Source of the DNA: Anadara kagoshimensis
Lineage: Eukaryota > Mollusca > Bivalvia > Arcoida > Arcidae
Length of the DNA: 64,000 nucleotides
NCBI GenBank assembly: GCA_021292105.1
Contig: CM037862.1
Location: 7,110,765 to 7,174,764 of the forward strand
Direction: 5' to 3'
Shown: one piece after another, positions 12,905-23,299 of the stretch
How the letters are laid out: each line of letters starts with the position of its first letter
Position numbering within the stretch: position 1 is the first letter of the stretch
The notes under the pieces: model-generated
Told to the model about the DNA's origin: nothing
Databases searched by the model: none
The model's input: the letters and a program-made list of their open reading frames with translations, nothing else
Program-made: the position numbers and the translations under genes

Positions 12905-13139
12905 GTCGTTTGACAATTATACAGGAATGTTTATCAATGTTTATATTTCAGATTACTTAAAAGATTTCCATCCCCATATATAAAATGATACTCTTTATAA
13001 AAAACTTTAACATTGTAAAGAAACCTTTCTTTATGTTTTACTGAAATAGTATGTTCATTTCGGCGCAGGATCGGATGATGTGCAGTTTTTGTATTTTCAT
13101 AGGTAATTAGTTAGATCCCTTCAAAAATACTACAACAAC

Positions 13140-13335
13140 ACTACTGGACACGACATCGTCAAAATCACCGAACCACGTAACTTGACTTGGTGTTATAATG
13201 TCCGAGCCATCCAACTTGACACACATTTGTAAAAATGCCAGAAACACACCGGTTGACACGATTAAATGCTTTAACCACACAATTTGATATGATTTCGTCA
13301 AAATATCAGAAGCACACAACTTGACATGATAAAAG
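13140..13335. repeat. ~36-bp degenerate minisatellite
   Basis: Roughly six units beginning (c/t)ttgacacgat-like and ending agaaccacacaa-like. They are too diverged for exact copy number. A further repeat-like patch (caggcgaaaaag / aagtcgacaataaaag) continues to about 13460. Confidence 0.55.
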
Positions 13336-13460
13336 GTGACTATTCCAGGCGAAAAAGCGAAAATTTCAGGCTATACAGGTGGCAACTCTAGTTGAAAAGT
13401 CGACAATAAAAGGCGACAAATCACAAGGCAAAAAAATGACAATTCCACCAGAAAAGTCTT

Positions 13461-14958
13461 CCAGGAATACACTATATATTATCGTCCCTCGACACGAGCT
13501 GTTTAAAGTGGTTTAAGTAATGGAGAGACACTGTTGTAATATCGTATGGTTTTCTCTAAATCTAAAATTAAAATTCACAAGAGGATTTAAAGTGTACTAT
13601 CGCCGTTAAAAGGTTTTTAATGGGTAAGAATTAGACTTTAATGATGAACAAGAAAAATCTCCACATGGAATTGCTACACCAGCAGTTTTCAAGCAATTCT
13701 TATTACAAGAGTCTTTATTTGGTCTTAAGGGTGTTATATGTTATGTAATAATGTAACCAGTTAAAGGTTCTTAAATTATAAAATGATTGTAAAGATATTG
13801 GCAGTTGATATAAATATGGAATATTGAAATCGCAAATTGTAATTGATGTTCTATTGAATTCCACCGCCGTTGCCAAGAGACGACCTTTTAACTTTCGCCG
13901 TTATAAGACCCTTGTGTCATTTGGAACTTTTAAATTGTAACCAAACAACAATATATACGTTTCGATGACAAATCGTACGACGCCAACTGAAAAAAAATAT
14001 TAAGCAAGTAATCTTTATTACCGTTCGTACATGGATTAATAACAACAATGAAGAGAAGAGATCTGAAAGGGGTTTTTAAAATGTTAAACTTATGAATTCG
14101 AAATTGTTTGAATTTTATTTCAATTTCAACGTTAATTATTTTGCAATAACATAAACAATTAAATAAAAAACGAAAACATTAGAACCAATACACCAATTAA
14201 TACATGATGCTGAGGTCAATGTTTTAAGAGGAAACCGGATATAACGCCAAAATTGCGGAAGCAGTCCGGTTGTACTAGAACTTGTGTGAACCAACTCGCA
14301 ATTTAATGCCAATGCAATGCTAAAAATATGAATGTTAATATAAATTAACGGACTAAATTCCTGTATATTTGTATAGAATTGCGGACTAGCTAGTAGCTTC
14401 ACTACGGTGCAAAGGCTATGTGTATTAAATGCAATGATCATCTAGTAAAGCAGCTGAACAGCGTGACTAAAAAAGCGGGAAATTGTTGTAAACAGCGTGG
14501 ATGCTAACTTAAGGAGTATCAATATTTCAAAGACAATTTTTTCAAATGTTTTGACAGAACAGTTTAGCGTTTTGGAATCCGAATCATATAAGTACGAGTG
14601 TCAAATTTAACCCAATGATTGGTGTGAAATAATGTTAAACGTTATGTAGTTTTAATTAGCAATGTTATCTCACTGGTGGTATTGATGTTCTTCTTATAGA
14701 TTGCTTAAATTGTAACAGACATTTTTGTCGATTGACCTAAATTATAGATGAGTTTTGTAGTTTTTTACAGGAAACGCACCAGTTTCATAGCCATTCCTTG
14801 ACTAAGATTTTCCAGACCGACTGACCAAAAAAGGACAGGTTTCTTTTCAAGGATCTAGAAATTTGATTGCCTCGTACTTTTGTTAAATCTGAATTACTAG
14901 AGCCAAAAATCTCAAAACAAACGAATCCCTGTCATCTGGGATTTAACTTGACTCGATT
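13461..14958. other. No recognisable gene
   Basis: AT-rich. The minus-strand frame at 14136-14441 has no recognisable domain or splice context. Nothing supported. Confidence 0.45.
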
Positions 14959-15046
14959 TGTCATATACCATTTTTTGAATGTATTTTATATATACTATTT
15001 TTTTTAATGTATTTTATGATTAAATTCAAAGAAATGGTATATGACA
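14959..15046. mobile_element. Palindromic element related to the 21417 double palindrome
   Basis: Begins tgtcataccattt-like (tgtcatataccattttttga) and ends aaatggtatatgaca, with inner block gtattttatgattaaattca. It differs from the 21417 copies by an inner duplication around tatatactattttttttaat. Confidence 0.75.
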
Positions 15047-15285
15047 GATTGAATATTTATCATGACTAATGCCTGCTCAATGTCCAGCGCTCGTTCAAGA
15101 TATTATCAATGTTTCCTTATGTTGTGTTTTGCGATTTTTCTTACTATTTTATTTTTTTTTTACTAATTTTGTTATTTTGTCGGTCTTGGGTTTGGTGTTC
15201 AACGAGAGCAAATTTGCAACACAGGAAAGCTAATGGCCAATAATGTCAATTGTTAAAATGGAATTAGAGTAAAATTGATTCATTG

Positions 15286-15485
15286 CGTGGCTTTTAAGCC
15301 CCCATCAAGAGTATTTCACTTATATTGAGACCTCACCAGCTATTATTGAAGTGGCAGACATGTTTATCTTTTAGTGCGCTCAAAGGGTTCTTAAACATGC
15401 CCTGCCTGTCGTGACACGGGACATCGGTTTTTAAGGTCTCTTCCGAAGGACCAACCTTAGAGTAAAGCATGTACTCTCCCCTTTA
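15286..15485 (-). mobile_element. Diverged tRNA-SINE body fragment
   Basis: Matches the SINE body in reverse orientation (caagagtatttcacttatat, gacctcaccagctatt, cgtgacacgggacatcgg). The tRNA head is missing. Confidence 0.65.
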
Positions 15486-15489
15486 AAAA

Positions 15490-16092
15490 GTAGATGTTTG
15501 AAATAGAAGTAAAGGAATATTGATGCTTTAAATAATGGTTAAGATATAGGAGTATACAGAATAATTTAATTTAAACCGTGTCATTAGCTTTCTGGATAAC
15601 AGAAGCATTTTAGGTCGTTTCCTAATTAACAACGAAGAAGTTTACTTTCAATTTTAAGATAAAATAAAATTCCCCGTGTTTAAATTACACAATCTATTGA
15701 TTACATCAAGGAAAGTCATTAATTTAAGCGGTTTTGTTTAGTGAATTAGAAACATCTTGTAACTTAAATTATAACCATTGAGTTTGTATCCATTAAGATT
15801 CAATTTAAGATTTGAAGTCAAATCGCTATGTAGTGCGCTAATGATGATTCTTTTGCTTTAACATTCTCATCATTTCCACTTATTTTAATCAAAGAATACT
15901 AGGTTTTTCCATTATATGATCATTTTTAATAGAAAATTTCGAAATTAGATAACTTGTTCTAATTCAGAGGCCAAGAACAGCCAACTAAACCGGTGAAATT
16001 CTTATTTGGCTAATAACAAGTTTATTGTCATTTTTATGCCATGAAACGTTTCATATAAACTTATGATTTATAAAACACTGCAATATCAAAAG
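15490..16092. other. No recognisable gene
   Basis: AT-rich. Nothing supported. Confidence 0.5.
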
Positions 16093-16160
16093 TAAAATTT
16101 AGTTTCAAGATTTTTACTTTGCTTTTGAGGTTGTGATTTTGGACATGGATCGGTATGAAC
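16093..16160 (+). mobile_element. RT-element tail, terminal fragment
   Basis: Reads tttactttgcttttgaggtt, gtgattttggacatggatcg, then gtatg. This is only the last part of the tail. Confidence 0.65.
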
Positions 16161-16376
16161 AATATACATTTTAGTAGTACGGAAGAAATAGGCTACACTT
16201 TACTGCCCATGTATAATGCTTTGCATTAAAAAAAAGTTTCGACGGCTGTACCGAAACGAACACACTCTGTATTTAATTGAAATTTGGACTAAGGTGAGTT
16301 AAGAAAGTTGACTGTTAATGCACAAATCAATGCTAGAACCCTAGTCTGGGTCTTCGACATAGCGAAAGATATTTCT

Positions 16377-16747
16377 ACCCATTTAATGAGTTGAGTTGAG
16401 TAATGGCTGTTTAACGTCCCAGTCAAGAATATTTCACTTATATCGAGACGTCGCCAGCTATAGGCGAAGGTGCAGAAATTTTGCTTGTATGTTGCGCTGA
16501 TGGCATTATACAGCAGGGTTCTTTTTTGTGCCAAGCCTACCAAGACATGGGACCTCGTTTATTTTAAGTTTCCATTCGAAAGAACCGTGACTTTCATTTC
16601 ACAATGCCGAGTGCTTGGCGAAAGAACAATCATTACCCACTTTCAAGTCTTGGGCCATACCCGGCCGGGGCTCGAACCCACGACCTCCCACTTACGGAGC
16701 GAGTACTCTACCAACTTAGTTACCGCAGTGGTCCACCCATTTAATGA
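16377..16747 (-). mobile_element. tRNA-derived SINE (full length, with target duplication)
   Basis: Same family and orientation as the copy at 6289. A 13-bp target duplication, acccatttaatga, flanks it at 16377-16389 and 16735-16747. The B box (ggttcgagccccgg on the minus strand) is present. The gttgag tail at the left is the expected simple 3' end of the SINE. Confidence 0.9.
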
Positions 16748-17145
16748 AATTTAGCAAATATTACTACTAGGAAGTATGTCTCTACAAATAACTTATTCTT
16801 TTAATGAACAAAACCATGGTTATTCAAAACATGGAATTACCATAACATGTGAAAGGGCAAGAAAAGGTAGTCCTAGCGTATATTTTATTTAATCAAAACA
16901 CACACAGTAAGCAGACGATGGTGTTGCTAGACGTTAAAATCGAAAAGCTGGCGTCATGAAAAAAAGTTTCAAGCTATAAAGCTTCTTATAAAAACTTATG
17001 ATATTAATTTCATATAAAAAGTAAAATATAACATCAACAATCAAATGATGGATATGGTAAATAGATTTAGCTTCGGAAAAAATTAATAATATTGTACAAG
17101 GTACAAATATATTAGATAAGCTTACATAAGTTTTCAAAAAGGGGA
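16748..17145. other. No recognisable gene
   Basis: AT-rich left flank of the ribozyme array. Nothing supported. Confidence 0.5.
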
Positions 17146-17246
17146 ATGCAAAGTATTTCCTTAGCTTAATTTGGTAAAATATATATTTGGTCCTTTGGAT
17201 AGCTTTTCAACATCTTTAAAATAATTTTGGTTTCATAACTTTGGTC

Positions 17247-17295
17247 CAAGCACTACTGATGAGGAATTGTATTCCGAAACGGCCGTCTAGTGTTG
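17247..17295 (+). ncRNA. Type I hammerhead ribozyme, unit 1
   Basis: Stem I is CAA-(G)-CACTA pairing with TAGTG-TTG. The core CTGATGA is at 17256-17262. Stem II GGAAT-TGT-ATTCC is a perfect 5-bp hairpin. GAAA is at 17276-17279. Stem III is the palindrome ACGGCCGT, counting the last A of GAAA. The cleavage triplet GTC ends at 17287. All invariant core positions are present, so it should be active in cis or as a dimer. Confidence 0.93.
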
Positions 17296-17586
17296 TAAAA
17301 TTCAAACTGGTATAATATGTAATTTAAACCCCTGAGCCGATATCTCTGCTGGTGGCTGGTGCCCCGAGGATATCACCAACTCAGTAGGCAATAATTTCGT
17401 ATTATTGTCAGAAATATACTATATTTGTCTAAATTTCCTGCAAGTTAAAATTTGAAATTTCTCAAAAACTAAGGTATATTCCCTCATGCAAAGTATTTCC
17501 TTAGCTTAATTTGGTAAAATATATATTTGGTCCTTTGGATAGCTTTTCAACATCTTTAAAATAATTTTGGTTTCATAACTTTGGTC

Positions 17587-17635
17587 CAAGCACTACTGAT
17601 GAGGAATTGTATTCCGAAACGGCCGTCTAGTGTTG
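17587..17635 (+). ncRNA. Type I hammerhead ribozyme, unit 2
   Basis: Identical to unit 1 in core, stems and cleavage site. It lies exactly 340 bp downstream, with predicted cleavage after 17627. Confidence 0.93.
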
Positions 17636-17926
17636 TAAAATTCAAACTGGTATAATATGTAATTTAAACCCCTGAGCCGATATCTCTGCTGGTGGCTGGT
17701 GCCCCGAGGATATCACCAACTCAGTAGGCAATAATTTCGTATTATTGTCAGAAATATACTATATTTGTCTAAATTTCCTGCAAGTTAAAATTTGAAATTT
17801 CTCAAAAACTAAGGTATATTCCCTCATGCAAAGTATTTCCTTAGCTTAATTTGGTAAAATATATATTTGGTCCTTTGGATAGCTTTTCAACATCTTTAAA
17901 ATAATTTTGGTTTCATAACTTTGGTC

Positions 17927-17975
17927 CAAGCACTACTGATGAGGAATTGTATTCCGAAACGGCCGTCTGGTGTTG
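17927..17975 (+). ncRNA. Type I hammerhead ribozyme, unit 3 (stem I wobble)
   Basis: The stem I 3' strand is TGGTG instead of TAGTG, which turns one U-A pair into a U-G wobble and keeps the helix. Core and GTC site are intact. Confidence 0.9.
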
Positions 17976-18266
17976 TAAAATTCAAACTGGTATAATATGT
18001 AATTTAAACCCCTGAGCCGATATCTCTGCTGGTGGCTGGTGCCCCGAGGATATCACCAACTCAGTAGGCAATAATTTCGTATTATTGTCAGAAATATACT
18101 ATATTTGTCTAAATTTCCTGCAAGTTAAAATTTGAAATTTCTCAAAAACTAAGGTATATTCCCTCATGCAAAGTATTTCCTTAGCTTAATTTGGTAAAAT
18201 ATATATTTGGTCCTTTGGATAGCTTTTCAACATCTTTAAAATAATTTTGGTTTCATAACTTTGGTC

Positions 18267-18315
18267 CAAGCACAACTGATGAGGAATTGTATTCCGAAAC
18301 GGCCGTCTAGTGTTG
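18267..18315 (+). ncRNA. Type I hammerhead ribozyme, unit 4 (stem I mismatch)
   Basis: The stem I 5' strand is CACAA instead of CACTA, giving one A-A mismatch next to the core-proximal pair. Core, stem II, stem III and GTC are intact. It is probably weakened rather than dead. Confidence 0.88.
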
Positions 18316-18606
18316 TAAAATTCAAACTGGTATAATATGTAATTTAAACCCCTGAGCCGATATCTCTGCTGGTGGCTGGTGCCCCGAGGATATCACCAAC
18401 TCAGTAGGCAATAATTTCGTATTATTGTCAGAAATATACTATATTTGTCTAAATTTCCTGCAAGTTAAAATTTGAAATTTCTCAAAAACTAAGGTATATT
18501 CCCTCATGCAAAGTATTTCCTTAGCTTAATTTGGTAAAATATATATTTGGTCCTTTGGATAGCTTTTCAACATCTTTAAAATAATTTTGGTTTCATAACT
18601 TTGGTC

Positions 18607-18655
18607 CAAGCACTACTGATGAGGAATTGTATTCCGAAACGGCCGTCTAGTGTTG
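18607..18655 (+). ncRNA. Type I hammerhead ribozyme, unit 5
   Basis: Identical to unit 1 throughout the motif. Predicted cleavage after 18647. Confidence 0.93.
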
Positions 18656-18946
18656 TAAAATTCAAACTGGTATAATATGTAATTTAAACCCCTGAGCCGA
18701 TATCTCTGCTGGTGGCTGGTGCCCCGAGGATATCACCAACTCAGTAGGCAATAATTTCGTATTATTGTCAGAAATATACTATATTTGTCTAAATTTCCTG
18801 CAAGTTAAAATTTGAAATTTCTCAAAAACTAAGGTATATTCCCTCATGCAAAGTATTTCCTTAGCTTAATTTGGTAAAATATATATTTGGTCCTTTGGAT
18901 AGCTTTTCAACATCTTTAAAATAATTTTGGTTTCATAACTTTGGTC

Positions 18947-18995
18947 CAAGCACTACTGATGAGGAATTGTATTCCGAAACGGCCGTCTAGTGTTG
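18947..18995 (+). ncRNA. Type I hammerhead ribozyme, unit 6
   Basis: Identical to unit 1 throughout the motif. Predicted cleavage after 18987. Confidence 0.93.
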
Positions 18996-19285
18996 TAAAA
19001 TTCAAACTGGTATAATATGTAATTTAAACCCCTGAGCCGATATCTCTGCTGGTGGCTGGTGCCCCGAGGATATCACCAACTCAGTAGGCAATAATTTCGT
19101 ATTATTGTCAGAAATATACTATATTTGTCTAAATTTCCTGCAAGTTAAAATTTGAAATTTCTCAAAAACTAAGGTATATTCCCTCATGCAAAGTATTTCC
19201 TTAGCTTAATTTGGTAAAATTATATTTGGTCCTTTGGATAGCTTTTCAACATCTTTAAAATAATTTTGGTTCCATAACTTTGGTC

Positions 19286-19334
19286 CAAGCACTACTGATG
19301 AGGAATTGTATTCCGAAACGGCCGTCTAGTGTTG
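19286..19334 (+). ncRNA. Type I hammerhead ribozyme, unit 7 (last, partial unit)
   Basis: Motif identical to unit 1 but 339 bp after unit 6, because of a small deletion in the preceding AT run. The array ends about 30 bp further on, so this ribozyme would define the 3' end of the last full monomer. Confidence 0.92.
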
Positions 19335-19366
19335 TAAAATTCAAACTGGTATAATATGTAATATAA

Positions 19367-21416
19367 AAACAAAATTAGAAAAAAATATTCATAGATTTAT
19401 TTTTGCGATTATTGTCACGATCTACATATTTGTGTTAACTATAAGTTATTGCAACAAAGGGACAAAAACGTCAACTTCGAAATAACCGAGTTTCGAAACC
19501 AGTTTCCTAAAAACATTTGCTACATATTCATCTGATTAATTACAGCCTTATCTCAATATTTTAGGTTATTAGCACACGCTAGCAGAAAAAAAAATGAAAA
19601 CACGCGCGTGACCACCTACACACAGTATTTGTAGTTTTAAAGTGGAAACTAAATATACAAACATCATAAAACAGTCCAAACCAACATCTAGTGTAGCGTT
19701 TGACTTTTGATTTCATTAAGGTTTCATGTTTTCTGGTAATCGTATTCTAATTTCGTGCTTAGCGCTAGAATACTTAAATGTTAGCCATGATGCCGATACA
19801 CATAGCTTCCGAGAAGTTGACAAGATTTTCTCATTAGCCCTCTTATGTGTAATTAACGAACATTTCCCGCCTTGTTTACCGTCCACTACTTCCGTAATTA
19901 TTCTCACGAAAGCTCGTTCGACCATACGGTTCTATTTTAAATATATTACCATGGAAACCAGAAAAATAAGGTGTTTTTATCTTTTGAAATTCTCCTTGTT
20001 CATTTTATGATGGTTAATTAATTTGTGTTGAAAGTACTTCTAGAGTGTTTAATAAACAACACACACAGTTGTTTTTTAAAGCAATTACCATGTGCTGTGT
20101 GTTAATTCGCCCGATTATTTTGATTAAACAAAAACATGATAAAGTATTTTGTGAAAATGCAGAGGAAACAGTCAATTGTCATACAAAATGTCAGAGTGAA
20201 ATGGTTTCTTGTGACAATGTCACATGCTGGTTTAGGAGCCTAATAAGCAATTTTAATTAAAACAGGACAAGAAAAAGACAACTTAATAGTATTGTCAAAC
20301 TGATGTCGTTTTACTTCACTTCATTGTGTTCTCGTAATGAAAATGGGGTCAATGTGTTCATGAAGTATGTATTTCAACATAACCTCGAATTTTATGGAAA
20401 TACTGCAATGATGACATTGCTTTTAAAAAGTTACAATGATGACGCAGAATGAAGGCCTATGCCAGACAATATTTCTTGCCGGGAGTTAAAAGCAAACATA
20501 CCAAACCGAACTAAACCCATTTGTTTAAAAATGTTATTATATAATTTAATCTATTTGTTACCAAAATCCGTCTATTTTAAAACACCTGTCCTTTAAAATT
20601 AAATCGTAAAAATCTCCAAAATTTAATTTATCATGTAAAAATCACGTTAAATTTATTCTCGAGTCGTAAATTTGATGTAAGTTACCATCTTAAATTCTAA
20701 TTTAAGATCCATCTACCAATAACTTGCCATGTTTTGATTTTAACATTGTTACACCACTTAAAATCAACAATGAATGTTCACAATGGGTCCTTGTCAAATT
20801 GAAATCATTTTAATTTGATCGAGTTTTCCATCACCATCTGAAGCCTTATTAAATGCACACGTGCTTCCCATTTTTATGTGAATATTCAATTTAGACATAA
20901 AGCATTAAACAATTGAATCGATCCATTGATACCTAATTGTCTTGAAACTTTACAGCAAGAAATCTTGGTCCAGTTTGTTTGGAACAATTTCTCAATGTCC
21001 TACTGTTGTGTCAACTGGAATAATCTGATTTAGTATATGGCAAAATTCTTTATGCATAGTGCGTGTTTTTTAAACCAAAGTATTACTTAAATTTTGCAAT
21101 ATGTAACATGGTTTTTATAGAAGCTGTAGGAGAAATATAGACAGAATCCATTGACATCGTCTGCTTTGTAGATATAATAGCTACTAAGACAAATGAACAT
21201 AGCGTGCTGTATTTGATTTTGGTTGCTTTTTGATCTTCGCGGTAAGGCTTTTTATGATAGACATCCCAATTCTTCATTGCACTTTTTTATGTATAAGGCA
21301 ATTTTGATTTACAACACGCAAATGTGAAAAGCTGCAAAAGGGGCCGTTTAGCTCCTAAAATAAATCACGATACGCTAACATTATTCTCTGATGTCTAAAC
21401 GGCTCATTAATGGTGG
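19367..21416. other. No recognisable gene
   Basis: AT-rich, with a slightly GC-richer island at 19700-19930. The overlapping plus and minus frames there (19726-20010, 19716-19925) have no domain. No repeat shared with other parts of the window was found. Confidence 0.45.
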
Positions 21417-21540
21417 TGTCATATACCATTTTTTGAATTTAATCATAAAATACATTCAAAAAATGGTATATGACAATATATTGTCATATACCATTTTTTG
21501 AATGTATTTTATGATTAAATTCAAAAAATGGTATATGACA
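21417..21540. mobile_element. Perfect ~124-bp palindrome made of two inverted palindromic units
   Basis: Unit 1 (21417-21475) and unit 2 (21482-21540) both begin tgtcatataccatttttt and end aaaaaatggtatatgaca. Unit 2 is the exact reverse complement of unit 1, joined by atatat. Each unit is also nearly self-complementary. A related single unit lies at 14959-15046. Confidence 0.85.
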
Positions 21541-22039
21541 GTGGTATGACGTAATTAAATCCTCGTCCTCGGACTCTATTTAATTTTGATGCTGAAAATT
21601 GGAATAAAATACGAATTGAACTCTATGTTTTCGTCGGGGAAAATAAAAGAAAAAAGATATATTTCATGTTTTAACTTGTCTCAGTTGATTGTCTTTTGGA
21701 GATGTGTCACTGAAAATGTCTCCTTTGATCTAACGAATGTGGTGTATTGAATAATTTTGCATGTGGTAACAAATCTGTATTGGCGCTTTTACGGATTCAA
21801 CAGAAACAATAGGGAATCTATCGCTCACCTGAGACCTTATTAGCTTATTTCACCTAGACTGCGTGGCATAATCTATACCATTTAATCAAAATCGGTTAAA
21901 ATAAGCAGCATCTTTTACAAAATAATCCTCCGTGTTCATAAAAGCAATTCTATGCGCTCCTTGAAGCAAGCATAGTGCACCTTCTTAAAATGATAATACA
22001 TGTAATAAAGTCAACATCAAAATAATGTATTGTTCTTTA
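21541..22039. other. No recognisable gene
   Basis: AT-rich. Contains a cgctcacctgagacctta motif like that found in dispersed bivalve repeats, but no full element can be delimited. Confidence 0.4.
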
Positions 22040-22390
22040 CTGGATAATATATATGACTCGGAGCGCTTCCTTTCTTTGCTCTCTTGGAAATCTCGATTCT
22101 CATACTCTAAAGTGAAGCTGTAACCAAAGCATGCCCATAATACTTCCTATTTTTGCTCTCTTGGAAATGTCGGTATTTTCATGTTCTCTGAATGAAAATT
22201 CAAGAAATGAAGCTGTAACCAAAGTATGCACAGAACGCTTCTTTGTTATTTTGAAAATGCCGATTTTCATGTTCCCCGAATGGAAGGTTCTAGAAGTGAA
22301 GCCGTAAAACCAGGACGTTTCACTTTCCTTCCTCTCTTGGAAATGTCGATTGTCACGTTCTAATGGGAAGTTAAAAAAGTGAAGCACACA
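22040..22390. repeat. ~95-100-bp tandem repeat, about 3.5 copies
   Basis: Units contain gctctcttggaaatgtcgat, a ttcatgttctctgaatg block and agtgaagctgtaaccaaag-like blocks, in the same order each time. They are imperfect. A 109-codon minus-strand frame here simply reads through the repeat. Confidence 0.75.
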
Positions 22391-22656
22391 AACATTTCTA
22401 GTCTGACATAAATTTAAATCGACATACAATTAATCATCATATCATTATCTCTTCAGAAATTCTTGGCATATAACATATAAACAAGAAGAAGATAAACTCA
22501 CAAAAATTGAAATTTTACATTACTAGATATTAGGTCATTATATCTAATGTCATGTTGAGAAATGATCTAGAAATTATCAGATCGTCTGCTTCTAAATGAT
22601 GAAGTTAATTTACTATATAAAGACACGAAAAGCGAGATTACAAAACCTTCAATCTC

Positions 22657-23020
22657 TAAAGGCAAACCTGCGGTAGCTCAGTTGGTAGAGTGCTCGCTCC
22701 GTAGGTGGGAGGTCGTGGGTTCGAACCCCGGCCGCGTCTGACCCAAGACTTAAAAGTGGGTAGTGACTGTTCTTTCGCCAAGCACTCGGCATTACGAAAT
22801 GAAAGTCACGGTTCTTTCGGATGGGAACTTAAAATAACCGAGGTCTCGTGTCTTGGTAGGCTTGGCACGATAAAGAACCCTGTTGTATAATGCCATCAGC
22901 GCAATGCACAGGCAAAATTTCTGCACATTTGCCTATAGCTGGCGACGTCTCGATATAAGTGAAATATTCTTGACTGGGACGTTAAACCCCATTACTCACT
23001 CACTCACTCTTAAGGCAAAC
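22657..23020 (+). mobile_element. tRNA-derived SINE (full length, plus strand)
   Basis: The head at 22670-22735 has an A-box-like tagctcagttggtagagtg and a B-box ggttcgaacccc. A body of about 250 bp follows, ending gactgggacgttaaacccc and a cactcactcact tail. The target duplication is ctaaaggcaaac / cttaaggcaaac (22656-22667, 23009-23020). It is the best reference copy for the family in this window. Confidence 0.92.
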
Positions 23021-23046
23021 AATCAAGGGGGTTTAAAGGCATTCTC

Positions 23047-23290
23047 AACTACTACTCGGGTCATCGGTGGCCGGGTGGTCTTAATCAGTCACTTACGGAT
23101 CACAGTGCTTGTCAACGCTTAGGTTCGAACCCAGCCAGGACAGATCCTAATGTGTGAGTTTGTCATCTCGCTTACTGAAGGTTAGTGGTTTTCTCAGGGT
23201 ACACTGGTTATCTCCGCCATACTTGAACTGGCCACCTCGATATCTGTGAAGAGTCGAGTTTACTTGCGCGTAAAAACCATTACTACGTAT
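23047..23290 (+). mobile_element. Second tRNA-related SINE family (diverged)
   Basis: Head-like ggccgggtggtcttaatcag and ttcgaacccagccaggacag, then ggttttctcagggtacactg and a taaaaaccattact end. It has the layout of a molluscan tRNA-SINE but shares no body with the first family. Confidence 0.6.
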
Positions 23291-23299
23291 ACCCTCTCC

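Larger units (their letters stand above)
17146..19366 (+). repeat. Tandem array of 340-bp units, each with a hammerhead ribozyme (retrozyme-like)
   Basis: The marker ccctcatgcaaagtatttcc recurs at 17481, 17821, 18161, 18501, 18841 and 19181, an exact 340-bp step. It begins part-way at 17146, giving six full units and a ~185-bp partial one. Units are almost identical; differences are single bases, such as at 17969, 18254 and about 19220. Each carries a type I hammerhead ribozyme (listed separately). Each also has a GC-richer folded block, CTGAG / GATATC ... GATATC / CTCAG. Cleavage at every site would release 340-nt RNAs with hammerhead ends. There is no open frame. This fits the metazoan retrozymes and Penelope-linked hammerheads described by Cervera and de la Peña. 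Expression cannot be judged from sequence. Confidence 0.93.

Noticed and set aside
17146-19366. CRISPR array or simple satellite
   Set aside because: Whole 340-bp units repeat without distinct spacers, the DNA is clearly eukaryotic, and each unit carries a hammerhead motif.
22100-22429. A 109-residue minus-strand gene
   Set aside because: The frame coincides with a ~95-bp tandem repeat and has no recognisable domain.
22670-22740. A tRNA gene
   Set aside because: The tRNA-like head is followed by a 250-bp body shared with several dispersed copies and is flanked by target duplications. It is a SINE.
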